A stretch of 51,913 bases of DNA from DASYLJ01 sp964432595 (lineage in GTDB: Bacteria; Desulfobacterota; Binatia; DP-6), in NCBI GenBank assembly GCA_964432595.1, contig CAYSOF010000035.1, positions 1-51,913 on the forward strand. Direction: 5' to 3'. Below the pieces are notes generated by a model. That model was not told where the DNA came from, made no database searches, and was given only the letters and a program-made list of their open reading frames with translations. A program made the position numbers and the translations under genes. This document shows positions 1 to 8,584 of the stretch, piece by piece (position 1 is the first letter of the stretch; every line of letters begins with the position of its first letter).

Positions 1-54
1 TCGTTGGTCGACCCCGGGAGGGGACGATGGCCATCTCGCTACGCGCTCGCTCGG
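1..54. repeat. Left copy of a 54-bp inverted repeat shared with the right end
   Basis: Bases 1-54 are identical to the reverse complement of 51859-51912; similarity stops abruptly after base 54. The unit contains a purine-rich GGGAGGGGACG followed by ATGGCC, so it looks like a ribosome binding site with a start codon opening a 31-codon frame (27-122). It also holds the 10-bp palindrome GATGGCCATC. Identical copies at both contig ends most simply mean a dispersed genomic repeat at which assembly stopped. Confidence 0.85.
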
Positions 55-127
55 GAGGACGCACCACCCGGCCACGCCGCTCGCCTCGCGTCGGGCCTCC
101 TGCAGCGACTTCGCCGCCGTAGCTCGG

Positions 128-1006
128 CTACTTGAGGAGCCTCGACCAGTCGTGCTCGTCGGCGACGACGGTCACGTTCAGCTTGGCGCAGGTGGGGCGG
201 TGGCGTTCGGCGGCGGGGCCGCCGATGATCAGCTTCGTCGATTTCGGGAGGCCGCGGGTGATGGGGAGGAGCGTCTTGCGGAGGTCGGCGGCGCCGATGT
301 CGTTGACGGACGTCAGGGCGACGGTCTGCGGTCGCAGGGCGTTCGCGACGTGGAGGAGATGGTCGATCGGCGTGCGGGCGCCGAGGAACGTCACCCGATG
401 CCCCGCATGGCGGAAGCGGAGCGCGGCGCCGAGGAGGCCCACGTCGTGCTCCTCCTCCGGGAGACACGCGCAGACCACGTGACGACGGCTGCCGCCGGGC
501 GCCGTGCGTAGCAGGCCGAGGAGGCGCGCGCGGACGGCCTGCGTGACGACGCGCTCCTGGGCGAGGCCCGGCGTGCCTTGCACGGCGCGCTCGCCGATGT
601 CGCGCTCCACGCCGACGATCAGCTCCTGGTACATGCGCAGCGGCGTCAGGACCGCGAGCGCCGCATCCAGGACGCGATCCACTGCGTCCTGATCGAGCTC
701 GGTGGCCGCTTCGAGGATGGCGTCGCGCCAGCGTGCCACCTGCGTGCCGTCGGGGTCGCGTCCGTTGCCGGCGGCGATCTCGCGCCGCAGCTCCGGCACC
801 ATGTCCGCGGCCTCGCCGATGGCCACGCCCTCCTCGGTGAGGTGGCGCAGGCGGCGCAGCAGCGCGATGTCCTCGTCGGTGTAGACGCGGTAGCCGCCCG
901 CCGTGCGCGACGGTGTCACCACACGGTACCGGCGCTCCCACGCGCGGATGAGCTCCTCGCTCAGCCCTGCCCGCTCGGCGGCGACGCCGATCCGGTACGT
1001 ACGCAT
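128..1006 (-). CDS. MerR-family regulator with cobalamin-binding domain (CarA/CarH/LitR-like)
   Basis: 292 aa. Residues 1-70 form a MerR winged-helix DNA-binding domain (TYRIGVAAERAGLS, AWERRYRVVTPSRT). Residues about 90-170 are the helical B12-cap region and 175-292 a Rossmann-like B12-binding domain with the E-x-H-x-x-G motif at 185-190, His187 being the predicted lower axial ligand. In this family the protein represses carotenoid genes in the dark and is released by light-cleaved adenosylcobalamin. The upper-face Wx9EH signature is not intact: Trp is Ala141 and His is Arg152, only Glu151 remaining. The gene is last in the carotenoid operon; its ATG overlaps the TGA of the acyltransferase (TGATG), so it is probably autoregulated through the crtE promoter. 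Family call is firm; light response is inferred and doubtful given the motif change. Confidence 0.9.
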   Translation of the reverse strand: MRTYRIGVAAERAGLSEELIRAWERRYRVVTPSRTAGGYRVYTDEDIALLRRLRHLTEEGVAIGEAADMVPELRREIAAGNGRDPDGTQVARWRDAILEAATELDQDAVDRVLDAALAVLTPLRMYQELIVGVERDIGERAVQGTPGLAQERVVTQAVRARLLGLLRTAPGGSRRHVVCACLPEEEHDVGLLGAALRFRHAGHRVTFLGARTPIDHLLHVANALRPQTVALTSVNDIGAADLRKTLLPITRGLPKSTKLIIGGPAAERHRPTCAKLNVTVVADEHDWSRLLK

Positions 1007-1689
1007 CAACCCGTTCCCCCCGCGGCACGCACCGCGTCCCACCGCTCCATCACGGAACGTCGTCCATGCAGCAGCGGACGGAATTCGTCCAGCGGTCGGC
1101 GATCGTCGACCTCGGCCATGACCGCGTCGAGACGCCGCGCGAACTCGTCGAGCGGCGCCGCCGCGTGCGGCTCGCCGACGGCCAGGACGACGTCGGGCAG
1201 CTCGTGCTCCGCGAAGCGATAGCGGATGCCGACCGGCAGGCACCGCACGCCGCCCTGCCGCGCCAGGACCTCCACGCCGCGCTCCAGCGGATGTGGTCCG
1301 GTTCCGTACGGACGCAGCACGCCCTCCGGGAAGACGACCACCGCGGTGCCCGGCCGCGCGAGGAGGCCGCGCGCGTAGCGCAGCGTCTCGAGCGCCGACT
1401 GCGCCTCGCCACGCCGGATCGAGAACGCACCCAGCCGCGCGAGGAAGCGATACCGTGCGAGCTGCCGCTCCTCCATCATGCAGTAGCCGTCCCAGCCGCC
1501 CGCCCAGCACAGCTCGGCCGCCACGAATCCGTCCCAGAAGTTGGTATGGTTCGCGTAGATCAGCAGCGACGCGTCCGGCGGCAGCAGCGCACCACGGATC
1601 CACACGCCGCGGAACGCGCGGCGGACCTTGCGGTGGACGTACGCCGCCACGAGCCACGCGAACGGCCCGCGCTTGTCGGCAGTGATCAC
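1006..1689 (-). CDS. PlsC/LPLAT-family acyltransferase, probably carotenoid (glycoside) acyltransferase
   Basis: 227 aa. Shows the glycerolipid acyltransferase blocks: NHTNFWD (NHx4D, near residues 47-53) and FPEG (near 119-122). The family transfers an acyl group from acyl-CoA or ACP to a hydroxyl. Its place between a GT21-like glycosyltransferase and the regulator of a crt operon suggests that the sugar of a carotenoid glycoside is esterified, as CruD does in green sulfur bacteria; that substrate is inference. The start is GTG at 1689, overlapping the TGA of the glycosyltransferase (GTGA), which implies translational coupling. A housekeeping 1-acylglycerol-phosphate acyltransferase is possible on sequence alone but less likely from context. 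Confidence 0.8.
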   Translation of the reverse strand: MITADKRGPFAWLVAAYVHRKVRRAFRGVWIRGALLPPDASLLIYANHTNFWDGFVAAELCWAGGWDGYCMMEERQLARYRFLARLGAFSIRRGEAQSALETLRYARGLLARPGTAVVVFPEGVLRPYGTGPHPLERGVEVLARQGGVRCLPVGIRYRFAEHELPDVVLAVGEPHAAAPLDEFARRLDAVMAEVDDRRPLDEFRPLLHGRRSVMERWDAVRAAGGTG

Positions 1690-2735
1690 GACGGCAGCGC
1701 CTCCATGCGCCCGTCACGGGCCAGACGGAACCGTCGTCCGCGCCAGACGACCGTGCGCCGTCCGAGCGAGCGCACGAACGCCGACAGCAGCAGGGCCTCG
1801 CCGAGCGGCCACCCGAACGAACCGACCGGATCGAGCCGCCACGCCAGCAGCGTCCGGCCCACCCACAGCGCGGCGACCGCGGCCAGCGCCGCCGGCGCGC
1901 CGAGCGCCACCGCGACCAGAAGCAGCGGCAGGCTCGGCGCGAACAGGAGCGGCACCGTCGGATACAGCGCCGGACGATGCGCGCGCAGTACCTGCATCCA
2001 GCGCGTGAAGCGGTCGTGCGCCGGGCCGAGCGGCGCATGCGCCGATTGCGGAACGGTGGCCGCGACGTCCGCGAGCGCGACGCGGGCGCCCCGCGCGTGC
2101 AACCACTTCGCCAGCTCCAGGTCTTCGCCGAGATGATCGGGAACGCCGGCGAGCCCGGCGAGCGCTGTGGACCCCAGGGCCATCGCCTTGCCGCAGATCG
2201 CATGCGCGCCGACGGTGACGGCGTCGAGCGCCACGAAGCTCTGGTGGGTGTGACACAGGAGCGCGCGCACCGCCGCGGGCACGATCCCGGCGGCGGGCTC
2301 CGGCGACGGCGCGGCGCTCGCGAGCGCGGCGCCGTCGAGCACCGCCGTCGCCAGTGCAGCGAGCAACGCGCCGTCGACGCGGACGTCGGCGTCGACGGCA
2401 ACGACGATGCGTCCCGCGGGCGGCACGGCGGCGATCCCGTGCAGCAGATGCCCGACCTTGCGGTTCGCCGTCGCCGGATCGGAGCGCACCCAGCGCACGC
2501 CGGCTGGAAGCACGACGGGCACCGGCGACAGGACGACCTGCTCGAGCGGTCCACCGTAGTCGATCGGGGTCCCCAGGTTGCGCTGCTCGACGATCGTCGG
2601 CGCGTCCGCGGGCCGGAGCAGCAGGATGGCCGGGGCCGCCGCGCCCGATGCGGGGGGCCGCCGCGCGAGCGCCCGCAGCGTCACGACGGTGAACCCGAGC
2701 GCCACGAGCGCCCACGTCACGACGAGCGCCGTCAT
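1686..2735 (-). CDS. GT2/GT21-like membrane glycosyltransferase, probable carotenoid glycosyltransferase
   Basis: 349 aa. One N-terminal membrane helix (1-22), a GT-A catalytic domain and two hydrophobic segments near residues 262-292. The ceramide-glucosyltransferase-type signature is complete: DAD at 115-117, GEDLELAKWLHARG at 203-216 and RFTRW at 242-246 in place of (Q/R)xxRW. Such enzymes transfer a sugar from a nucleotide donor to a lipid hydroxyl at the membrane. Between crtC and the acyltransferase it is expected to glycosylate the 1-hydroxyl made by CrtC; the M. xanthus car operon has comparable unnamed genes at this position. The ATG at 2735 overlaps the crtC stop by four bases. HpnI-like hopanoid or ceramide activity is the main alternative. 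Confidence 0.82.
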   Translation of the reverse strand: MTALVVTWALVALGFTVVTLRALARRPPASGAAAPAILLLRPADAPTIVEQRNLGTPIDYGGPLEQVVLSPVPVVLPAGVRWVRSDPATANRKVGHLLHGIAAVPPAGRIVVAVDADVRVDGALLAALATAVLDGAALASAAPSPEPAAGIVPAAVRALLCHTHQSFVALDAVTVGAHAICGKAMALGSTALAGLAGVPDHLGEDLELAKWLHARGARVALADVAATVPQSAHAPLGPAHDRFTRWMQVLRAHRPALYPTVPLLFAPSLPLLLVAVALGAPAALAAVAALWVGRTLLAWRLDPVGSFGWPLGEALLLSAFVRSLGRRTVVWRGRRFRLARDGRMEALPS

Positions 2736-3637
2736 GCCGAGCGCTCCGTGCGCAGGCGGAAGTGCGCCATCCACCGGATCCACGGCTGCGCGAACCGCCG
2801 GAAGTCGGCCACCTCGCCGAGCGCGTGTGCGCCGGCGCCCTCCGCTTCGAGCCGCGCGTAGAAGGGCGACGACTCGAGCATCCGCGGCACGCCGGGATCG
2901 ACGTCGCCCGCGACGAGCCGCTCCGGCAGCGCGAGCCCCCAGCGCGACCGCTGCAGGCCCTCCGCCGGCAACGCGCGCCGTGCGAGCGTGACGTCGCCGT
3001 CGCGCTCCCGCACCAGCACCGCCTCCGCCGGCGCGGGCAGCCGGTAGACGATCTCCGTGCGCCGCGGTGCGTGCAGTCGCGTCCATCGCCATCCCGGCAG
3101 CTCGAGGCCGAGCCGGCGCGCACCGTGATTCGTGTCGTGGTACCCGACGCCGTCGGCGAGCACGCCGTCCGCCGGCAGCGCCAGCATGGCGCGCGCGCGC
3201 GGCACGAGGGCCTGCCAGCCGTGTGGGCCACCAGGGTGCAGCACGACGGGCGGCGCCGGCGGCGCTTCGGGCACCAGCTCGAGGTCGAGCCGGAGCGGCC
3301 GTCCGAACGGCGCCGTGCGCTCGCGGACGGCGATGACGACGTGGCCGTCGGCCGCGTAGGCGAACGTCGAGTCGCCGATGCGCAGGACGTCGCCGTGGAC
3401 GTGCGCGCCCGTGCGCTCGGTGAAGACCCACGCCAGGCGGCGTCCGTCACGGTAGAGCGCGCAGTTGACCGCGCAGTGCACGAGCGGCGCCACGCCCCGC
3501 ATGGCCGCGACGACGGCGCGCGGCGAGAACACGGCGCCGATCATGAAGATGCAGACGACGGTGAGGTCGCCCGCGCGCGCGTCGACGTAGAACCAGCGAT
3601 AGGCCCCGGCGCGAACCGGCGGCGGCGGCAGCGTCAC
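2732..3637 (-). CDS. crtC: Carotenoid 1,2-hydratase (hydroxyneurosporene synthase)
   Basis: 301 aa, CrtC family (two lipocalin-like halves). The family hallmark appears as GYHDTNHGARR near residue 165, together with an N-terminal WFYVDARAGDLTVVCIFMIG segment. CrtC adds water across the terminal 1,2 double bond of acyclic carotenoids (neurosporene, lycopene), giving the hydroxyl that is later desaturated, glycosylated or methylated. The start is GTG at 3637, overlapping the TGA of crtD (GTGA); longer frames running into crtD are not genuine. It lies fifth in the operon. Substrate is inferred from the absence of a lycopene cyclase. Confidence 0.88.
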   Translation of the reverse strand: MTLPPPPVRAGAYRWFYVDARAGDLTVVCIFMIGAVFSPRAVVAAMRGVAPLVHCAVNCALYRDGRRLAWVFTERTGAHVHGDVLRIGDSTFAYAADGHVVIAVRERTAPFGRPLRLDLELVPEAPPAPPVVLHPGGPHGWQALVPRARAMLALPADGVLADGVGYHDTNHGARRLGLELPGWRWTRLHAPRRTEIVYRLPAPAEAVLVRERDGDVTLARRALPAEGLQRSRWGLALPERLVAGDVDPGVPRMLESSPFYARLEAEGAGAHALGEVADFRRFAQPWIRWMAHFRLRTERSA

Positions 3638-5067
3638 GACGCCCTCCGCAGGCCGGCATGCTCGAGCGCCATCTGGGCGGCCCACCGTCCGGACAGCATC
3701 ACCATCGGCACGCCGCCGCCGGGATGCGTACCGCCGCCGGCGTAGAACACGCCTGCCGGAACGCCGCGCATCGGAGGCCGCCGGAACGGCCCGAAGCGGC
3801 CGCGCGGCAGGAAGCCGTACAGCGAGCCGCGCGGCGCCCCTTCGCGCGCGAAGTCGGCCGGCGTCCGCTCGCCGATGACGGCCGCCTCGCCCGCGATGCC
3901 CGACACGAGCCGTTCCACGCGCGCCAGGCACGCCGCGCGCACGCGCTCGACCTCGGGCCACCCCGACGCGCCCGGCGCGAGCGGCGCCGCGTTCGCCATG
4001 ACGAAGAGCCCGCTGCGCCCCGCCGGCGCCATCGACGGATCGGTCGCCGCCGGATGGCAGACGTAGACGGTGGGATCGTCGGCCACCTGCCCCGCCAGCA
4101 GCTGGCGGAATTCGCGCGCGTAGTCGGCCGAGAACACGACGCTGTGGTGCGGCAGCGGGAGCCGGCGTGGGACGTCGAGCAACAACACGTAGCCGGAAAG
4201 CGCGAGCGGTCCGCGGGCGGACGGTCCGAGCGGGTCGGCGTTGACGACGACGACGTCCGCCTCGATCTCGCCGCCCGCGGGCCCCGCGAGGAAGCGATCG
4301 CCGCGCGCCGTCCAGCGCGACGGCGCGCTCGTGTGGACCTCGACGCCATGACGCCCCAGCGCCGCGACGAGGCCGTCCACCACCGCGCCCATCCCGCCCG
4401 CCGGATGGTGCACGCCGCGCGCCTGCTCGAGGTGCGGGATCAGCGCGAACGCGGCGCTCACCTGCTCGGGCGCCGCGCCGACGTAGGTCGCGAAGCGGCC
4501 GACGAACTGCCGGAGCGGCGCGCCGCGAAACCGCCGCGCCGCGAGGCCCGCGAGCGTTCCCATGCCCATCCCGCGCAGCACGGCGCCCGGTCCGCGGCGC
4601 GCCACACGCCCCAGGAAAGCGGCCATGCCCTCGAACGGCGCCTCGAGATATGGCGCGCCCGCCGCCGCGTAGATCGCGCGCGCGTCCGCATGGAAGGCGC
4701 GGAGCGCCGCCGCCCCGCCCGCTTCGAGCGACTCCGCCTCGTCGGCCATGCGCGCCAGGTCGCGATGGGCGGTGAAGCGGCGGCCGTCGGCGAAGTGGTA
4801 CGCGCACTGCGACGACGGCTCGTGCAGCGCCGGCAGCAGGTCCGACGCGCCGACCGCCGCGAACGTGTCCGCGACGACGTCCGGCATGGTCAGCAGGGTC
4901 GGGCCGGTGTCGAGCGTCAGTCCCTCCCTGCGGATACGGCGCGCCTTGCCGCCGAGCACGTCCGTCGCCTCGAAGAGCGTGACGCGCACGCCGGCACGCG
5001 CGAGGACGCCCGCCGCGACGAGGCCGCCGATGCCGCCGCCGATCACGGCCGCACGCCGCGGCGTCAT
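3634..5067 (-). CDS. crtD: Phytoene-desaturase-family oxidase, probable hydroxycarotenoid 3,4-desaturase
   Basis: 477 aa. N-terminal FAD/NAD Rossmann motif GGGIGGLVAAGVLARAG at 10-26 followed by LGGKARR, and the C-terminal CrtI-family signature GGGTHPGGGVPMVMLSG near 446-462. It is shorter and divergent from the CrtI encoded two genes upstream. Order crtB-crtD-crtC and neighbouring crtC point to the CrtD role: introducing the 3,4 double bond in 1-hydroxy acyclic carotenoids. ATG at 5067 overlaps the crtB stop (ATGA). It could instead share phytoene desaturation with CrtI, as split CrtIa/CrtIb do in Myxococcus, so the CrtD name is likely but not proven. Confidence 0.82.
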   Translation of the reverse strand: MTPRRAAVIGGGIGGLVAAGVLARAGVRVTLFEATDVLGGKARRIRREGLTLDTGPTLLTMPDVVADTFAAVGASDLLPALHEPSSQCAYHFADGRRFTAHRDLARMADEAESLEAGGAAALRAFHADARAIYAAAGAPYLEAPFEGMAAFLGRVARRGPGAVLRGMGMGTLAGLAARRFRGAPLRQFVGRFATYVGAAPEQVSAAFALIPHLEQARGVHHPAGGMGAVVDGLVAALGRHGVEVHTSAPSRWTARGDRFLAGPAGGEIEADVVVVNADPLGPSARGPLALSGYVLLLDVPRRLPLPHHSVVFSADYAREFRQLLAGQVADDPTVYVCHPAATDPSMAPAGRSGLFVMANAAPLAPGASGWPEVERVRAACLARVERLVSGIAGEAAVIGERTPADFAREGAPRGSLYGFLPRGRFGPFRRPPMRGVPAGVFYAGGGTHPGGGVPMVMLSGRWAAQMALEHAGLRRAS

Positions 5068-5951
5068 GCCGCCGCCCCGTTGCACAGCACGCCCGCAGCG
5101 AGCGCGAGCTTCCGGCGCCCCGGCACGACGGCACGCCCGCGAAACACGTCGTAGTCCTGCGCCTCGATGACGCGGAGAATGTCGCCGTACAGCGCACCCA
5201 TGAGCGCAACCGTCCGCCGCGAGCGTGCGCTCGTCAGGTACGGGATGCCGGCGCGGCTGCGCGCGTAGAACACCCGCGCACGCGCGACCTGGGCGCGCAT
5301 GAGCTCGCGGAAGCGGCCGTCGGGACGCCCGCGGCGCAGGAACTCGTCGTCGAGACCCGCCGCGTGCAGCTCGTCCTGCGGCAGGTAGACACGGTCGCGC
5401 CGGAGATCCTCGGCGACGTCGCGCAGGATGTTCGTCAGCTGCATGGCGCGGCCGAGGTCGGCCGCGGGACCGAGGGCGGCCGGATCGGCGTACCCGAGTA
5501 CGGGCGTCATCATGAGCCCGACCGTGCCCGCGACGCGGTAACAATAGCGCTCGAGCGCGGCGAACGTCGGATAGCGCCGGACCGTGAGGTCCATCTCGAC
5601 GCCGTCGATCAGCTCCTGAAACGGCGCTTCCGGAATGGCGAACCTCCACACGGTGTGATGGAGCGCGGCGATCTCGTCCGGATGCCATGGCGCGGGGACA
5701 TGCGACGGCGGCGCCGACGCGTACACGGCGGACACGAGCGCGCGCGCCTGTCCGAGACGTGCCGGCAACTCCGACGCCGCACCGGACGGCTCGTCGACGA
5801 GGTCGTCGAGCCGCCGGCAGAAGGCATACAGCGCGACGGCGCCGCGCCGCCGCGCGCCGCCGAGCGCAAACGACGCGACGTGGAAGCTCTTCGCATGCGC
5901 GCGCGTCAGCGCGAGCGCCCGGCGATAGCCCTCCTGGACGGCGTTCGTGAT
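5064..5951 (-). CDS. crtB: Phytoene synthase with non-canonical start
   Basis: About 295 aa. Squalene/phytoene synthase family: HAKSFHVASFAL, YAFCRRLDDLVDE (first Asp-rich motif at 49-53) and NILRDVAEDLRRDRVYLP (second motif). It condenses two geranylgeranyl diphosphates into 15-cis-phytoene. The conserved N-terminus is in frame, but no ATG, GTG or TTG occurs between the in-frame position 5961 and a TTG at 5768; starting there would delete the first catalytic Asp motif. A strong ribosome binding site TAAGGAGG (5961-5954) includes the crtI stop codon and is followed by ATC, ACG, AAC. The start is therefore probably ATC at 5951 or ACG just after it; coordinates assume 5951. A sequencing error is an alternative. 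Confidence 0.9.
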   Translation of the reverse strand: MTNAVQEGYRRALALTRAHAKSFHVASFALGGARRRGAVALYAFCRRLDDLVDEPSGAASELPARLGQARALVSAVYASAPPSHVPAPWHPDEIAALHHTVWRFAIPEAPFQELIDGVEMDLTVRRYPTFAALERYCYRVAGTVGLMMTPVLGYADPAALGPAADLGRAMQLTNILRDVAEDLRRDRVYLPQDELHAAGLDDEFLRRGRPDGRFRELMRAQVARARVFYARSRAGIPYLTSARSRRTVALMGALYGDILRVIEAQDYDVFRGRAVVPGRRKLALAAGVLCNGAAA

Positions 5952-5958
5952 CGCCTCC

Positions 5959-7497
5959 TTACGCGGCCGAATGCGCCGGCACGACGGCGAGGCGTCGTGG
6001 CGCAGGCTGCGCGCCCGCGTGCTGCACGATGCGCTCCGTGACGAGCCGCGCCGACAGCATCACCATCGGCAGCCCGGTGCCGGGCTGCGTCGAGGCGCCG
6101 ACGAAGAAGAGGTTGCGGATCGCACGATCCTGATTCGCGGGACGGAACGGGCCCACCTGGAAGAAGTTGTGCGACAGGCCGAACGCCGATCCCTTGTCGA
6201 GGTTCAGGACGGTCTCGTAGTCGTCCGGTGTGAAGTGGCGCTCGCTCACGATCGCGCGCTCGACGTCGGCGCACCCGATCTCCGCCAGGCGCCCGAGCAC
6301 CCGCGCCCGCAGCGCCGGCCCCTCCGCGTCCCAGTCGACGCCCTCGTGGCGATGGGGCACCGGCACGAGCACGTACAGGCCGTCGGTGCCGTTCGGCGCG
6401 AGCGCCGCGTCGGTGCGCGAGGAGACGTTCACGTAGAAGCTCGGGTCGGCCGGGACGCGGAACCGTTTGAAGATGTCGTCGAACGACGCGCGGTAGTCCG
6501 CGCCGAAGAAGACGTTGTGGTGCAGCAGTTGGGGGTAGCGGCGCGACACGCCCAGGTACATCATGAAAGCGCTCGACGTGTAGCGGAGCTTGTCCGCACG
6601 CGGCAGGCTCGTCTCGCGGGGATCCAACAGATGGCGGTACGCCCACGGCAGGTCCGCGTTGCACAGGACGACGTCGGCGGCGACGCGCCGGCCGTCCGCC
6701 AGCACGAGCCCGTGCGCACGGCCGCCGCCGACGTCGATGCGCTCGACCGGCGCGCCGTAGTGGATCGCCACGCCGAGCTCCTCGCACAGTCGCGCGAGCG
6801 CCAGCGGCAGCTGGTACATGCCCCCGCGGGGATACCAGATGCCCATCGCCAGCTCGGTGTACGGCAGCAGCCCGTAGACGGCGGGGCTCTCGTACGGCGA
6901 GATGCCGAGATACATCGTCTGGAAGCTCATCGCCGCGCGCAGGCGCGGGTCTTTGAAGAAGCGGCTCACCTCCGGATACATGCGGCGGTGCGCGCGGACG
7001 GCGAACACGTCGCGCAAGCTGGACGGGGTCAAGAACTGCCCGAGGTGGTCGAAGTTCCTCCCGACGAAGCGGTCGAGGGAGGTTTGATACTGCACCTTTC
7101 CCTGCGCGAGGAACGCCAGATAGCGCTGGAAGCTTCCCGGCTCGAGCCGCTCGAGCTCGCCGCTCATCGCCGTGAGCTCCGTCGTGAACGTCACGTCGGA
7201 GCCGTCGCGGAAGTGGATGCGGTAGTTCGGGTCGCAGCGGTGCAGCGTCAGATAGTCGTCGAGGCGGCGCCCGCAGGCGGCGAACGTCTCGGCGAGCACC
7301 TCGGGCATCAGGAGCAGCGTCGGCCCGGTATCGAAGGTGTACCCGTCGGCGACGAGCCGCCCGCACCGCCCGCCCGGGGCGTCGTGCTTCTCGTAGACGT
7401 CGACGGCGAAACCGAGTGCGGCGAGCCGCGCCGCGGCGGCGAGCCCGCCCACTCCGGCGCCGACGAGCGCCACCCGCGTACGTGTCGATGCGGCCAT
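5959..7497 (-). CDS. crtI: Phytoene desaturase (lycopene-forming type)
   Basis: 512 aa, full length for bacterial CrtI (about 490-510). FAD-binding VALVGAGVGGLAAAARLAALG at the N-terminus, PGGRCGRLVADGYTFDTGPTLL after it, and the C-terminal signature FFVGASTQPGTGLPMVMLSA. It introduces double bonds into phytoene, usually four, to give lycopene at the membrane surface. ATG at 7497 is preceded by GAGGAGGACG. There are 15 bases to crtE upstream; the TAA stop is part of the crtB ribosome binding site, coupling the two genes. The number of desaturation steps cannot be read from sequence. Confidence 0.93.
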   Translation of the reverse strand: MAASTRTRVALVGAGVGGLAAAARLAALGFAVDVYEKHDAPGGRCGRLVADGYTFDTGPTLLLMPEVLAETFAACGRRLDDYLTLHRCDPNYRIHFRDGSDVTFTTELTAMSGELERLEPGSFQRYLAFLAQGKVQYQTSLDRFVGRNFDHLGQFLTPSSLRDVFAVRAHRRMYPEVSRFFKDPRLRAAMSFQTMYLGISPYESPAVYGLLPYTELAMGIWYPRGGMYQLPLALARLCEELGVAIHYGAPVERIDVGGGRAHGLVLADGRRVAADVVLCNADLPWAYRHLLDPRETSLPRADKLRYTSSAFMMYLGVSRRYPQLLHHNVFFGADYRASFDDIFKRFRVPADPSFYVNVSSRTDAALAPNGTDGLYVLVPVPHRHEGVDWDAEGPALRARVLGRLAEIGCADVERAIVSERHFTPDDYETVLNLDKGSAFGLSHNFFQVGPFRPANQDRAIRNLFFVGASTQPGTGLPMVMLSARLVTERIVQHAGAQPAPRRLAVVPAHSAA

Positions 7498-7512
7498 TTC
7501 GGGTCGTCCTCC

Positions 7513-8583
7513 TCAGGCGGTGCGATCCGCCAGGTTCGCGATCATCTCGTCGAGCAGCGCGCGGCAGGCGCTTCCCGCCGGCAGCCCCTGCACCGTGCGC
7601 CGCGCGGCGCGCGAGGCGCGCTCGACGGCCCGCTCGGCGGCGGCGCGGCCGCCGTGCTGCTCGACCAGCTCGAGCATGCGAGCGCGGGCGCCTCCATCGT
7701 CGGCCGCCGCGGCCCAGGCGACGTCGAGCTCGCGCCGTGCGGCGGCGGGCGCACGCACGTACGCGGCGACGACGGGGAACGTGGGCTTTCCGGTGGCGAG
7801 GTCCGCCGTCGGCTTGCCGGTGGTCTCGGCCGCGCCGAACAGGCCGAGCAGGTCGTCGCGCAGCTGAAACGCGATGCCGACCTGCCGGCCGACGCGCTCG
7901 AGGCTCGCGGCCAGCCCCCGTTGGGCGCCGCCGAGCAGCGCGCCACCGACGAGCGGCGCCACGAAGCCGTAGCGCGCGGTCTTGAGCAGCGCGACCTTGA
8001 GCGTCTGGAACAGCGTGAGATCGGCGAGCGCGCCGCGCGACTGCGCCAGGTCGAGGAATTGCCCGACCGCGGTCAGCCGGCAGACGCCGAGGTAGTAGCG
8101 CAGCACGTCCGCCGCCCGCGGCACGCGCGAGTCCAGCATGCCCTCGACCGCGCGCGCGAACAGGTGGTCGCCGACGACGACCGCGAGGTCGTCGCCGCGG
8201 CGCCCGCCTCCCAGCCGGTGGTGCAACGCCGCCCCGCCGCGTCGTGTGTCGGCCGCGTCGGCGACGTCGTCGTGGATCAGGAGGAAGGTGTGCAGCAGCT
8301 CGACGCTGGCGGCGAAGCGCCACACGCCTCCGGGCGCCGGCTCGTCGCCGGTCGCGAGGCCGTATCCCAGGATGAGCAGCGCCGGGCGCAGCCTTTTCGC
8401 CGGACGAAGCGCGAACGCGCGCGCTTCCTCGAGCGCGCCGGACCATCGCGGGTCGAGCGCGGCTTCGTCGGGGAGATCGAGGAGCCGCGCGACGCCGTCG
8501 TCCACGCGGCGCTGCACGTGTGCCAGCCAGGTGGCGGCCGGCGGCGTCGGAGAAGCGTGGGTCCGGGCATGCGGCGCGTCCAT
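7513..8583 (-). CDS. crtE: Geranylgeranyl diphosphate synthase (polyprenyl synthetase family)
   Basis: 356 aa from the ATG at 8583. Isoprenyl diphosphate synthase motifs: KRLRP near residue 53, first Asp-rich motif HDDVADAAD (DDVAD at 105-109), GIAFQLRDDLLGLFG with second motif DDLLG at 243-247, where the fifth Asp is Gly as is common in related bacterial GGPP synthases. It supplies C20 diphosphate for CrtB. A TTG 36 bases upstream (8619) would give a longer protein but lies inside a TTGACA promoter box and palindrome, so the ATG is preferred. First gene of the carotenoid operon. Confidence 0.92.
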   Translation of the reverse strand: MDAPHARTHASPTPPAATWLAHVQRRVDDGVARLLDLPDEAALDPRWSGALEEARAFALRPAKRLRPALLILGYGLATGDEPAPGGVWRFAASVELLHTFLLIHDDVADAADTRRGGAALHHRLGGGRRGDDLAVVVGDHLFARAVEGMLDSRVPRAADVLRYYLGVCRLTAVGQFLDLAQSRGALADLTLFQTLKVALLKTARYGFVAPLVGGALLGGAQRGLAASLERVGRQVGIAFQLRDDLLGLFGAAETTGKPTADLATGKPTFPVVAAYVRAPAAARRELDVAWAAAADDGGARARMLELVEQHGGRAAAERAVERASRAARRTVQGLPAGSACRALLDEMIANLADRTA

Positions 8584-8584
8584 C

